From assembly GCA_934446065.1 (NCBI GenBank), contig CAKSDP010000020.1, forward strand, positions 1 through 35,071: 35,071 bases of DNA, given 5' to 3'. The notes under the pieces are model-generated. The model was not told the origin of the DNA. It worked only from the letters and a program-made list of their open reading frames with translations, and searched no databases. The position numbers and the translations under genes were made by a program. This stretch comes from an uncultured Eubacteriales bacterium. Lineage in GTDB: Bacteria > Bacillota > Clostridia > Oscillospirales > CAG-272. This document shows, one piece after another, positions 7,965 to 16,029 of this stretch (position 1 is the stretch's first letter; each line of letters begins with the position of its first letter).

Positions 7965-10322
7965 TTATTTGTCGGGAGTGTCGTCTGTGCCGTCGTAAAC
8001 CTCATTCTTCAGGCGGTCGCCGACCTCTTGGAGACATTCAAGCAGCAGCGGATTGAATACTCCGCATTCGCCTGCGATGATCATGCGCATTGCATCCTCG
8101 TGTGAGAATGCGCTCTTGTATACGCGCGGACTTACAAGCGCGTCGTATACATCGGCGATAGATACGACCTGTGCCGAGATCGGTATCCTGTCACCGGCGA
8201 GTCCGTCGGGATACCCGCGCCCGTCGTAGCGTTCGTGATGATGGCGGCATATCTCCGATGCTGTCCTGACAAGCGGCTCGTCGCGGTACATCTCAAGATT
8301 ATCAAGGATCTGCGCGCCGAGCGCGGCGTGCGTCTTCATTATCTCGAACTCCTCCGGAGTCAGCCGTCCCGGCTTGTTCAGGATGCTGTCGTCTATGCCG
8401 ATCTTGCCTATGTCGTGCAGCGTGGACGCCATAACGATCATCTCGCAGTCCTGCCACGACAGGTGATAATGATTGTCCTTTTTCATCAGCTGCTTGAGCA
8501 GTATGCGCGTGATGCCGTTGATGTGAAGCACGTGCGACCCGCTCTCGCTGTTGCGGAAGCCGACTATCTGACTTAGAATGTCGATCATGATGCGGTCGTG
8601 CTTCTCGCGTTCGCGCGATTGATGCGTGACGAGCGAGATGAGCCTGCGCTGCTTTGTGTAAAGAGTTATCGTGTTCTGAACGCGCCGGTATACGACGTTT
8701 GCGTCAAACGGACGCGATATGTAGTCGGAAACGCCGAGGTCATACGCGCGCCTGATGTTCTGATCCGAGTCCTCTCCGGATATCATGACGACCGGGATGT
8801 CCTCGATGTAGTGATTTGCGTTCATGTATCCGAGAATGCCGAAGCCGTCCATGATGGGCATTACTATGTCGAGAAGTATGAGCGAGATTCCCGTGCCGTA
8901 CTGCTCTATCATCGCAACTCCTTCGGATCCGTTGGACGCTTCAAGTATGCTGTATTCATCCTGAAGCATATGCGTGAGGATCATGCGGTTCATCTCGGAA
9001 TCGTCAACGATCAGTATCTGCTGGCGCACTCCTGCGGAGCCTGCCGCCGAGCCGCCCGCACCGAGCGAGTCATGGGATTCGGTGACGACGCAGTTCTTCT
9101 TGTTTTTCGCCTGATACATGAGCCTGTCGGCGCGGATAACGGCATCGTCCGCCGTCTCGTTCTCGGTGACAACGCCGCCGATGCTGACGGACAGCCGCAG
9201 ATTCGGGTACTCGTCAATGCGCGTCAGGCGAACCTTTTCGCGTATCGCCTCAAGCATACGCCGAAGCGAGTCGATCTTGGGTTCGGCTGTGATGAGAAGA
9301 AACTCATCTCCGCCGTAGCGGATCAGTGTGTCATCTTCACCCAGCTCCCCGCTTATCACCTCGCACAGCTTCATGAGTGCGGCGTCGCCCGCGCTGTGAC
9401 CGAAGGTGTCGTTGCACAGCTTGAAATCGTCGAGGTCGATCACGGCAATGCCGGAGGTGAGTACGGACGATTTCAGATTAAGCTCGTAGTAGTTGCGGTT
9501 GAACGTGCCTGTCAGCGCGTCGCGGTACGTTTCCTTTTTGAAGTGCGTGAGCTGACGCTCGTAGCGCTTGACTATTCCGCTTACATCGGACTGCGACATG
9601 GTGATGATGCGGTGGCTGTCGTCAAGGTAGCAGTACGTCATCTTTTTGTAGAACAGCTCACCGTCATATCGCCGCAGCGTCGTGAAAACGACGTATTCGT
9701 CCATGTGCTCAAGAGCGGCTGTGACCCGGTCAAAGCGCATTCCGGCAATTATGAGTTCAAGCTCGTCATCGACAGCGTGCTTCCTCATGTATTTTTCCAT
9801 CGCACTGTCGTAGTCGTGTATTAGATCGGGTTCGATCTGCTCGTTTGTATTTCCGCAGTGAGTCGTGATAAACGTGCGCGATTCAACGTCAATGTTGAGG
9901 ATGGAGTCGAACTCTTGCTTCGCCAGGTGGCTGAGCGAGCGGTTTTTGATGTCATCATATGTGTCCCTGGCTGAGATCACGAGATGCTCGTCATCGACCC
10001 GTTCAAGCAGAACGTCATACCACTTGAGCTCCGCGTTGTTTAAGGTGAATCTCAGATAGAACTCGACCTGCTTGATCTCAAGCCGGAAAAAGCTCCGCAG
10101 ATATGAGCGGTTGAGGTATCGGTCCCATACGGACTTGTCTACGCCGAACATATACTTGTCGCGGAACAAGCGCGAAAGCTCATCGGGAGAGTACCACTCG
10201 CCTTCGCAGTCCGGCTCGATTTTGTTGTACAGAACGTAGATCTCGTCCTGCGCCTTGTCGTATTCCCACACCATGTCGCAGTAATGTGCGACGGTGTTCA
10301 GTACCGATCCGTATCCAAGCAT
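7965..10322 (-). CDS. Cyclic-di-GMP turnover protein: GGDEF, receiver and HD-GYP domains
   Basis: The protein has 785 residues from an ATG preceded by GGAGG. Domains in order are an N-terminal PAS-like sensory region (about 1-255), GGDEF diguanylate cyclase (about 265-415, intact RYGGDEF at 335-341), a response-regulator receiver (about 435-550, phosphoacceptor Asp485 in LLDIVMP), and an HD-GYP c-di-GMP phosphodiesterase (about 580-770, HDIGKIGI at 636 and HHERYDGRGYP near 694-704). No RxxD inhibitory site stands in front of GGDEF, so classical product inhibition is not expected. The usual receiver Lys is Arg (SRPFD, Arg537). Both synthesis and degradation modules look catalytically complete, which is unusual for an internal receiver linker. 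The Hpt gene follows in the same transcript, and a c-di-GMP riboswitch lies about 440 bases upstream. Confidence 0.93.
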   Translation of the reverse strand: MLGYGSVLNTVAHYCDMVWEYDKAQDEIYVLYNKIEPDCEGEWYSPDELSRLFRDKYMFGVDKSVWDRYLNRSYLRSFFRLEIKQVEFYLRFTLNNAELKWYDVLLERVDDEHLVISARDTYDDIKNRSLSHLAKQEFDSILNIDVESRTFITTHCGNTNEQIEPDLIHDYDSAMEKYMRKHAVDDELELIIAGMRFDRVTAALEHMDEYVVFTTLRRYDGELFYKKMTYCYLDDSHRIITMSQSDVSGIVKRYERQLTHFKKETYRDALTGTFNRNYYELNLKSSVLTSGIAVIDLDDFKLCNDTFGHSAGDAALMKLCEVISGELGEDDTLIRYGGDEFLLITAEPKIDSLRRMLEAIREKVRLTRIDEYPNLRLSVSIGGVVTENETADDAVIRADRLMYQAKNKKNCVVTESHDSLGAGGSAAGSAGVRQQILIVDDSEMNRMILTHMLQDEYSILEASNGSEGVAMIEQYGTGISLILLDIVMPIMDGFGILGYMNANHYIEDIPVVMISGEDSDQNIRRAYDLGVSDYISRPFDANVVYRRVQNTITLYTKQRRLISLVTHQSREREKHDRIMIDILSQIVGFRNSESGSHVLHINGITRILLKQLMKKDNHYHLSWQDCEMIVMASTLHDIGKIGIDDSILNKPGRLTPEEFEIMKTHAALGAQILDNLEMYRDEPLVRTASEICRHHHERYDGRGYPDGLAGDRIPISAQVVSIADVYDALVSPRVYKSAFSHEDAMRMIIAGECGVFNPLLLECLQEVGDRLKNEVYDGTDDTPDK

Positions 10323-10398
10323 AATGTTCCTCCGTCAAGTTTTTGTGTAAATGAAGGGGCATTTCCGCAATTTCGGTCGAAATATATCTCTCCATATT

Positions 10399-10427
10399 AT
10401 TCTATCATAAATTTTTGAGAATGTCAA
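10399..10427 (-). promoter_or_regulatory. Sigma-A promoter of the GGDEF/HD-GYP gene
   Basis: On the - strand TTGACA (10422-10427) is followed by a 17-base spacer and TAGAAT (10399-10404). This gives a leader of about 70 bases. The -35 is partly built from the U-run of the upstream terminator. Confidence 0.85.
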
Positions 10428-10458
10428 AAAAATACGGCGAACCTTTCGGCTCGCCGTA
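10426..10458 (-). terminator. Intrinsic terminator upstream of the GGDEF/HD-GYP promoter
   Basis: TACGGCGA (10433-10440) pairs with TCGCCGTA (10451-10458), with an extra inner CC/GG pair. On the - strand seven U residues follow. It ends a transcript that comes from the riboswitch side. Confidence 0.9.
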
Positions 10459-10700
10459 TGCAGTCGGCAGGGAGCACCTGTGTTTTTGCAGACTCGGAGC
10501 CGTACAGCTCCGTCAAATGGTGCTTTTCGCCATTCGTCGGATATAAAATCACGGGTTTCTGATCGGCGGAACGATACATAATGCTGCATCGAACAGCTCG
10601 GAATCCCCCAACCCCTTGCATGATGCCGATCAGAATACCCCGCAATTTTAACGAAAATTATAACTGAGCGAAAGGCTCGTTTTGCGCGGAACCGTTATAA
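10459..10700 (-). ncRNA. Unidentified structured region between two terminators
   Basis: This stretch lies between the riboswitch terminator and the terminator at 10426-10458. Read on the - strand it contains an exact outer pairing CTGATCGGC...GCCGATCAG (about 10632 to 10558), a CGGAGC...GCTCCG hairpin (about 10512 to 10495) and a distant GCACC...GGTGC pairing enclosing it. A segment TCGGCA could alternatively pair with TGCCGA nearer the 3' end. A possible -10, TATAAT, is at 10657-10662 but has no good -35. A 73-codon frame starting at TTG crosses the region, lacks a ribosome binding site and runs through the terminator hairpin. A structured RNA, a small-RNA gene or a degraded coding region are all possible. 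I do not recognise a known RNA family. Confidence 0.4.
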
Positions 10701-10757
10701 AAGAAAAAACTGCACACCACAGCACTCCTCAATCGGAGATGCCGTTTCAATGTGCAG
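10701..10757 (-). terminator. Intrinsic terminator of the riboswitch expression platform
   Basis: CTGCACA (10710-10716) pairs with TGTGCAG (10751-10757), and the interior holds a GCACTCC...GGAG-TGC stem. On the - strand six U residues follow. It begins within a few bases of the aptamer 3' strand, as in transcriptional riboswitches. Confidence 0.85.
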
Positions 10758-10760
10758 CAA

Positions 10761-10837
10761 GGCGAACATAGACAGTCAGTCCTTAGTCCCTACGCTTTGC
10801 GTCCTGCGGTTTTCCGCAGTTTGCCGAAATATTTTCT
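10761..10837 (-). promoter_or_regulatory. Cyclic-di-GMP-I (GEMM) riboswitch aptamer
   Basis: The - strand shows the class I signature in order. GGCAAAC is followed by a CTGCGG/CCGCAG hairpin with an AAAA loop, then the highly conserved GGACGCAAAGC. Next comes GGGACTAAGG, and finally a closing strand ending in GTTCGCC that can pair with the opening CGGC. A CGTAG/CTATG stem forms the second helix. The tetraloop is not a textbook GNRA, which is the weakest point of the match. The aptamer starts about 10-15 bases after a strong promoter and runs directly into a terminator, so ligand binding probably controls read-through. The nearest protein gene downstream is the GGDEF/HD-GYP gene, which suggests feedback by its own metabolite. 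Confidence 0.82.
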
Positions 10838-10847
10838 GTCTGTAATC

Positions 10848-10876
10848 ATGATATACCGACGGCGCGGATTTGTCAA
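10848..10876 (-). promoter_or_regulatory. Sigma-A promoter of the riboswitch transcript
   Basis: On the - strand TTGACA (10871-10876), a 17-base spacer and TATCAT (10848-10853) stand just upstream of the aptamer. Confidence 0.85.
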
Positions 10877-10918
10877 GAGCTTTTTCAAAAATACTTGAAA
10901 TATATGCATTTTTTCGCG

Positions 10919-10947
10919 AAAAAGAAGCTGCCCACAGGGCAGCTTCT
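10919..10947 (-). terminator. Intrinsic terminator of the CBS-domain gene
   Basis: AGAAGCTGCCC (10923-10933) pairs perfectly with 10937-10947 around a 3-base loop, followed by five U residues on the - strand. It isolates the CBS-domain gene from the riboswitch transcript. Confidence 0.92.
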
Positions 10948-10958
10948 GATGTATTCCG

Positions 10959-12263
10959 TTATTCTTTTCCGGACTCGTCGTCACCGTCGTCCTCATCTTC
11001 TTCGTCATCTTCGGGACGGTGTACCGTGAGCTTTATCTCGGAGGCGCGTCTGCCATCGGTCTTTACGACCTCGACCGACAGTATGTCAAAGTCGAAGGTA
11101 TCGCCGACATTCGGGATCCGTCCGAGATTGTCGAGAACCCAGCCGTTAACGGTTGCGTTTTCCTCGAGCACATCATCATCAAAGGGATATATGTCCTCAA
11201 GCTCGGTCATAGAAGCACTGCAATTGATAAGGTATGTATCGTCCGTGAGCTTGGTCACGTTTTCGATCACCTCGTCGTGCTCATCCCATATCTCGCCGAC
11301 AAGACCCTCAAGCACATCCTCAAGCGTAACGATTCCGGCGGTTCCGCCGTATTCGTCAACGACGATCGCGATGTGGCTCTTTGCACCTTGGAACTCGCGC
11401 AGCAGCTTTGATATCTTCATGTTCTCGGTTATGAACATGACGTCATGTATCGCTGATGAGTAATCGGTTACGCCGTCGTACACGAGACGGAAGAAATCCT
11501 TTTCGTGAATTGCGCCGATAACGTTGTCGATTGTGTCGTGATATACCGGAATGCGGGAGAATCCGCTCGTGTGGAAGAGATCCGAGATCTCATCCATCGT
11601 CGCGTCGTCCTCGACCGCAACAATGTCAACACGGGGAGTGAGGATCGCCTCGACCTCCACGTCATTGAATTCGATCGCACTCTTGATGAGGTTGCCCTCG
11701 TGCTCGTCAATTCCGCCTTCACTCTGTGCCTCCTCGACCATCGTTATGATCTCATCCTCCGTGATCGAGAGGGAGGGATCGCTCTTGAATATCTTTGACA
11801 TAATAATTCGCCAGAGCGAGAACAGAGCCGTGAGAGGGGTGAGGATCGTCATAAGGAAACGGACGATCCCGACTACATGCATCGTGTAGCTGTCGGCAAA
11901 ATCCTTGCCGAGGAATTTCGGCGTGATCTCACCGAATATAAGAATTATTACGGTCATGACCGCTGTTGACAGCGTGGCCGCAAGACTTGCATTTCCGCGG
12001 ACGAACGATGCAAAAAGCAGCGTTGATATCGTGGATGCGCTGATGTTCACGATGTTGTTGCCGACGAGGATTGTTGACAGGAACTTTTCATACTGTTCTT
12101 CGACCTTCATTACCGCGACCGCTTTTTTGTTTCCGTCCTGTGCAAGGGTCTTCATGCGTGTTTTGTTGAAGCTTGTGAAAGCTGTTTCGGTTCCTGAGAA
12201 AAAAGCAGACAGCAGCACGAGAATCACAAGCGCCACTACCTGCATACTACCGGCAGGATCCAT
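10959..12263 (-). CDS. CNNM/CorC-type membrane protein with CBS pair (HlyC/CorC family)
   Basis: This 434-residue protein has an N-terminal CNNM (DUF21) membrane domain of about four segments (residues 8-165, including FSGTETAF and FGEITPK), two CBS domains (about 205-265 and 270-325, with EYGGTAGIVTLEDVLEGLVG closing the pair), and a CorC/HlyC transporter-associated domain (about 340-418). The last 17 residues are almost entirely acidic. Members are often annotated as hemolysins, but the better supported role is divalent cation (Mg2+/Co2+) transport or its regulation, with nucleotide sensing by the CBS pair. AAGGAG lies 13 bases before the ATG; the ATG at residue 7 is an alternative start. 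The gene is a single unit with its own promoter and terminator. Confidence 0.92.
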   Translation of the reverse strand: MDPAGSMQVVALVILVLLSAFFSGTETAFTSFNKTRMKTLAQDGNKKAVAVMKVEEQYEKFLSTILVGNNIVNISASTISTLLFASFVRGNASLAATLSTAVMTVIILIFGEITPKFLGKDFADSYTMHVVGIVRFLMTILTPLTALFSLWRIIMSKIFKSDPSLSITEDEIITMVEEAQSEGGIDEHEGNLIKSAIEFNDVEVEAILTPRVDIVAVEDDATMDEISDLFHTSGFSRIPVYHDTIDNVIGAIHEKDFFRLVYDGVTDYSSAIHDVMFITENMKISKLLREFQGAKSHIAIVVDEYGGTAGIVTLEDVLEGLVGEIWDEHDEVIENVTKLTDDTYLINCSASMTELEDIYPFDDDVLEENATVNGWVLDNLGRIPNVGDTFDFDILSVEVVKTDGRRASEIKLTVHRPEDDEEDEDDGDDESGKE

Positions 12264-12325
12264 AAAAATATATCAACTCCTTAAAAATGTTGCCCGCAGC
12301 TGTGCTACAGGTATAGATGGTAAAC

Positions 12326-12354
12326 ATTATAACATACCTTTGTGAAAAAATCAA
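12326..12354 (-). promoter_or_regulatory. Sigma-A promoter of the CBS-domain gene
   Basis: On the - strand TTGATT (12349-12354), a 17-base spacer and a perfect TATAAT (12326-12331) are visible. Confidence 0.88.
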
Positions 12355-12436
12355 CTGTTTTTATAAGAATTTGAAATGGGATATTCGTGTGTATCAGGAC
12401 TTTTTTCGCGGAAAAGCTCCATTTTTGAGCCGATAT

Positions 12437-12446
12437 GTGATAAAAT
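12437..12446 (+). promoter_or_regulatory. Extended -10 element of the HAD-HD gene
   Basis: TGTGATAAAAT (12436-12446) is the same extended -10 seen at other genes in the window. No convincing -35 stands 17 bases upstream (TCCATT), so this may be an extended -10 promoter. Confidence 0.6.
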
Positions 12447-12480
12447 ATATTCGGTAAAGTATTATTCACGGAGGCGCATG

Positions 12481-13608
12481 ATGAATATTGCCATTGATAT
12501 CGACGATACACTGACCGATTCGTTTGACTATTTTCAGCCGTATGTCGCGGAGTATTTCGCGTCCGATACAGAGACGCTTCGGCAGAGGAATATATCATAT
12601 TCAAATCTCCCCGAGGAGTGGAAGCGGGACGAGCTTGGATTCTGCCGGCGCTATTTTGGCCGTGTTGTGCCTGACACGCCGTTCAAGCCGGACGCGGCAG
12701 CGAGCGTACGAAAGCTCCGTGCTGCGGGACACAGGATAGTCATTATTACCGGGCGCACCGATCTTCTGTACACCGATCCTTACGCTACGACGGAGGATGA
12801 GCTTCGGCGCGGCGGGATCGAGTATGACAAGCTCATCTGTACATTCGATAAGGGAGGCGCGTGCCGTGCAGAGAACATCTCCGTCATCGTGGATGACATG
12901 ATCGCGAACTGCGATGCTGCGGAGGCGGCGGGCATCCCCGCGATCGTGTTCGACAGCAAGGCGAACCGCGATGCCGAAACGCTGCACAGAAGAGCCGCCG
13001 ACTGGAACGCAGTCCTGCACGAGATCGCGATGATCGAGCGCGGATATCCGGACAGGCTGACGGCGGAGGAGCTGCTCTGCGCTGCACTCGAGCTGAATCC
13101 CGGACCGTGGGGCGACCACAGCCGCACGGCGGCAATGTGCGCGGAGCGCATCGCTTCGGCTGCGGGAATGGACGCCGAAAAGGCGTATATCGTGGGGCTT
13201 CTCCACGATATCGGCAGGAGTTTCCTCGTGCGCGATCTCGGTCACATATACTACGGATATCGCTATATGACGACCCTCGGATACAGCGCGGTCGCGCGCG
13301 TTTGCCTCACGCACTCGTTCCCGCCGAAGGATTTCGATATCTACATTGGAAAGCTTGATATTCCCGACGATGAGGTCGAGGAGGTCAGACGCCTGCTTGA
13401 CGGGATAAGTTTCGACGATTACGACCGCCTGATACAGCTGTGCGACGCGGCGGCTGGCGCGGGCGTGGTGCTCGATATCGAAGAGCGTATGGCGGACGTG
13501 AAAAGGCGTTACGGCAACTATCCGCAGGTGCAGTGGGACCGCAATATAGAGCTTATGCATTACTTCGGAGACAAATGCGGACGCGATATCTACGATATCT
13601 GCCGATAA
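12481..13608 (+). CDS. HAD nucleotidase-like and HD phosphohydrolase fusion protein
   Basis: The protein has 375 residues from the second of two consecutive ATGs, 6 bases after GGAGG; the ATG at 12478 is possible. The N-terminal half is a HAD-family domain of the 5'(3')-deoxyribonucleotidase type, with nucleophile motif DIDDTLTDS (Asp6, Asp8), IITGR (about 88-92) and VDD (137-139). The C-terminal half is an HD domain with GDHS (His213) and LLHDIGR (His242-Asp243), the metal-binding set of HD phosphohydrolases. The two halves are joined in one continuous frame. A nucleotide or phosphosugar phosphatase coupled to a second hydrolase is likely, and the substrate is unknown. It has its own promoter region, divergent from the CBS gene. 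Confidence 0.85.
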   Translation: MNIAIDIDDTLTDSFDYFQPYVAEYFASDTETLRQRNISYSNLPEEWKRDELGFCRRYFGRVVPDTPFKPDAAASVRKLRAAGHRIVIITGRTDLLYTDPYATTEDELRRGGIEYDKLICTFDKGGACRAENISVIVDDMIANCDAAEAAGIPAIVFDSKANRDAETLHRRAADWNAVLHEIAMIERGYPDRLTAEELLCAALELNPGPWGDHSRTAAMCAERIASAAGMDAEKAYIVGLLHDIGRSFLVRDLGHIYYGYRYMTTLGYSAVARVCLTHSFPPKDFDIYIGKLDIPDDEVEEVRRLLDGISFDDYDRLIQLCDAAAGAGVVLDIEERMADVKRRYGNYPQVQWDRNIELMHYFGDKCGRDIYDICR

Positions 13609-13641
13609 TGTGCGAGATTTTTCAAAAGTACCGTGATTTTC

Positions 13642-13670
13642 TTGCAATTGCAGCGCTTTTGCTGTATAAT
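13642..13670 (+). promoter_or_regulatory. Sigma-A promoter of the hydratase-SGNH operon
   Basis: TTGCAA (13642-13647), a 17-base spacer and a perfect TATAAT (13665-13670) lie 40 bases before the GTG start. Confidence 0.88.
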
Positions 13671-13710
13671 TTATATGTTATATATTTGAATGCTTCAGGA
13701 GGATTTTGCC

Positions 13711-16029
13711 GTGGTAAAACTGATAAGTGGCGGCGTTTATCTCAAGGGAGGACGCGATCTTGTACCCGCAGGGGATGCGGGACTGCCGACGCCCGAAACT
13801 GCCCGCAAGGGGACAATTGCACACTCGATTCTCAGCGCTCACAATACATCGGGCGATGAGAAGAATCTAAAGATAAAATTCGATGCTCTTGCATCGCACG
13901 ATATTACATATGTCGGAATTCTTCTCACCGCGAGAGCGGGCGGACTCGAGAAGCTTCCAGTGCCGTATGTCCTGACAAACTGTCATAACAGCCTCTGCGC
14001 CGTCGGCGGCACGATCAACGAGGACGACCATATGTTCGGTCTGTCCGCCGCGCAGAAGTACGGCGGGATCTATGTGCCTGCGCACATGGCGGTCATTCAC
14101 GCGTTCATGCGCGAGATGATGAGCGGCTGCGGCAAGATGATCCTCGGCTCCGACAGCCACACAAGATACGGTGCTCTCGGAACAATGGCTATCGGCGAGG
14201 GCGGCCCCGAGCTTGTAAAGCAGCTTTTGTGCCGCACGTATGATGTCGCCGCTCCCGGCGTTATCGCAGTTCGCCTTACCGGCGCACCGAGACCCGGCGT
14301 CGGACCGCAGGACGTGGCGCTCGCGATAATCGGCGCAACGTTTGCCTCCGGCTTTGTCAAGAACAAGGTTCTTGAGTTTGTCGGCGACGGTATCGCAAAT
14401 CTCCCCATGGAGTTCAGAAACGGCATCGATGTTATGACTACCGAGACGACGTGCCTCTCCTCGATCTGGATGACAGACGAGAGGACCGAGGAGTATTTCC
14501 GGATCCACGGCAGACCCGAGGCGTACAAACGCCTTGCTCCCGCAGATATGGCATACTACGACGGAGCGGTCGATGTTGACCTCTCGTCGATCGAGCCGAT
14601 GATCGCGCTGCCGTTCCATCCGAGCAACACGTTCACGATCCGCGAGCTTAACGCGAATGCGGGCGACATTCTCCGCGAGTGCGAGAAGAAGGGCGAGGAG
14701 ACGCTCGGTCTTGCGCGCGGCTCACTGAAGCTTTCCGAGAAGGTCGATCCTGCGACCGGCAGAGTTATCGCCGATCAGGGCGTCATCGCCGGATGTGCCG
14801 GCGGAACGTTTGACAACCTCTGCGCGGCGGCGGATATCCTGCGCGGCGGCAGCACCGGATGCGGTGAGTTCGCGCTCTCCGCATATCCCGCAAGCCAGCC
14901 CGCGTTCGTTCGCCTGATCGACGTCGGCGTTGCGTCCGACCTCATGCGTGCGGGCGTTACAATGCGTACCGCATTCTGCGGCCCGTGCTTCGGTGCAGGC
15001 GATGTTCCCGCCAACGGCGGACTGTCGCTTCGCCACTCCACAAGAAACTTCCCGAACAGAGAGGGATCAAAGCCCGGTGAGGGACAGATCGCGTCCGTTG
15101 CCCTGATGGACGCGCGTTCGATCGCGGCTACCGCTGCGAACGGCGGCAAGCTGACCGGCGCCGATGAACTGTCGGTCGAGTATAAGAATTACGAGTACAA
15201 GTTCGACCGCACGGTGTACGAGCACCGTGTGTGGTTCGGCTATAATAAGCCGGTCGAGGGCGCGGAGCTGAAGTTCGGCCCCAACATCGCCGATTGGCCG
15301 GAGCTTCCGACTATGTCGGACAACCTCGTGATCGGCGTTGCGTCCGTGATCGACGACGACGTGACCACCACCGACGAGCTGATCCCCTCCGGTGAGACCT
15401 CGTCCTATCGCTCGAATCCGTACCGCTTGTCGAGATTTGCGCTGTCGAGACGCGATCCCGGATATGTCGGATACACCGATCTCGTGCGTCGCGCAGCCGG
15501 CACCGATCTTGAGGCGCTCGAGAAGTATGAGAAGATAGATGACGCAAAGGTCGCAAGTGTCAAAGCAGACCTTGACGCCGCGATCGCCGCTGTCGGCGGA
15601 CTCTGCGGAACGGTAGGCATAGGTACGCTCGTTTGCGCACTGAAGCCCGGCGACGGCTCCGCACGCGAGCAGGCTGCATCATGCCAGAGAGTGCTCGGCG
15701 GCGCCGCGAATGTTTCGCGCGAGTACGCAACGAAGCGTTACCGCAGCAACCTCATCAACTGGGGAATGCTGCCGCTTCAGAATGCGGAGCTGACTATCGG
15801 AAAATCCGAAGGCAGCGCCGGCGTGCCGATAAATGTCGGCGATGTTGTGATCCTCAAGGGCGTCCGCGATGCCATTGCGGCAGGCGCAACGGAGATACCC
15901 GGACTCGTATGGTGCAAGGAGTGCGGAAAGGTGACAGAGGTAACGTTCTCAACGGGCGACCTCACTGACGACGAGCGTCAGATCATCCTTGCCGGCGGAC
16001 TTGTGGGCTATTACAGGCAGGCGAAATAA
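13711..16029 (+). CDS. Aconitase-family hydratase
   Basis: The GTG at 13711 is chosen because AGGAGG lies 8 bases upstream; an in-frame ATG at 13690 precedes that site. The protein has 772 residues. It carries aconitase-superfamily landmarks: GSDSHTRYGALG (about 146-157), and three likely [4Fe-4S] ligands at Cys362 (AGCAGGTF) and Cys423/Cys426 (CGPC). The segment STRNFPNREG corresponds to the substrate-binding loop, and a swivel domain follows. It resembles the YbhJ-like hydratase branch more than TCA aconitase: the usual GSCTN around the first Cys reads AGCAG. It is probably a hydro-lyase on a carboxylic acid other than citrate. Its stop overlaps the start of an SGNH hydrolase by one base (TAATG), so the pair probably works together. 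Confidence 0.85.
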   Translation: MVKLISGGVYLKGGRDLVPAGDAGLPTPETARKGTIAHSILSAHNTSGDEKNLKIKFDALASHDITYVGILLTARAGGLEKLPVPYVLTNCHNSLCAVGGTINEDDHMFGLSAAQKYGGIYVPAHMAVIHAFMREMMSGCGKMILGSDSHTRYGALGTMAIGEGGPELVKQLLCRTYDVAAPGVIAVRLTGAPRPGVGPQDVALAIIGATFASGFVKNKVLEFVGDGIANLPMEFRNGIDVMTTETTCLSSIWMTDERTEEYFRIHGRPEAYKRLAPADMAYYDGAVDVDLSSIEPMIALPFHPSNTFTIRELNANAGDILRECEKKGEETLGLARGSLKLSEKVDPATGRVIADQGVIAGCAGGTFDNLCAAADILRGGSTGCGEFALSAYPASQPAFVRLIDVGVASDLMRAGVTMRTAFCGPCFGAGDVPANGGLSLRHSTRNFPNREGSKPGEGQIASVALMDARSIAATAANGGKLTGADELSVEYKNYEYKFDRTVYEHRVWFGYNKPVEGAELKFGPNIADWPELPTMSDNLVIGVASVIDDDVTTTDELIPSGETSSYRSNPYRLSRFALSRRDPGYVGYTDLVRRAAGTDLEALEKYEKIDDAKVASVKADLDAAIAAVGGLCGTVGIGTLVCALKPGDGSAREQAASCQRVLGGAANVSREYATKRYRSNLINWGMLPLQNAELTIGKSEGSAGVPINVGDVVILKGVRDAIAAGATEIPGLVWCKECGKVTEVTFSTGDLTDDERQIILAGGLVGYYRQAK

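Noticed and set aside
8598..9824. Open frame of 408 codons on the + strand
   Set aside because: It is antisense to the intact GGDEF-receiver-HD-GYP gene and has no start signals.
10424..10645. A 73-codon - strand frame starting at TTG as a protein gene
   Set aside because: It has no ribosome binding site, runs through the terminator stem-loop and resembles no family I know. It is kept only as an alternative within the structured region.
13690..13710. ATG at 13690 as hydratase start
   Set aside because: The AGGAGG lies inside this extension and is ideally placed for the GTG at 13711.
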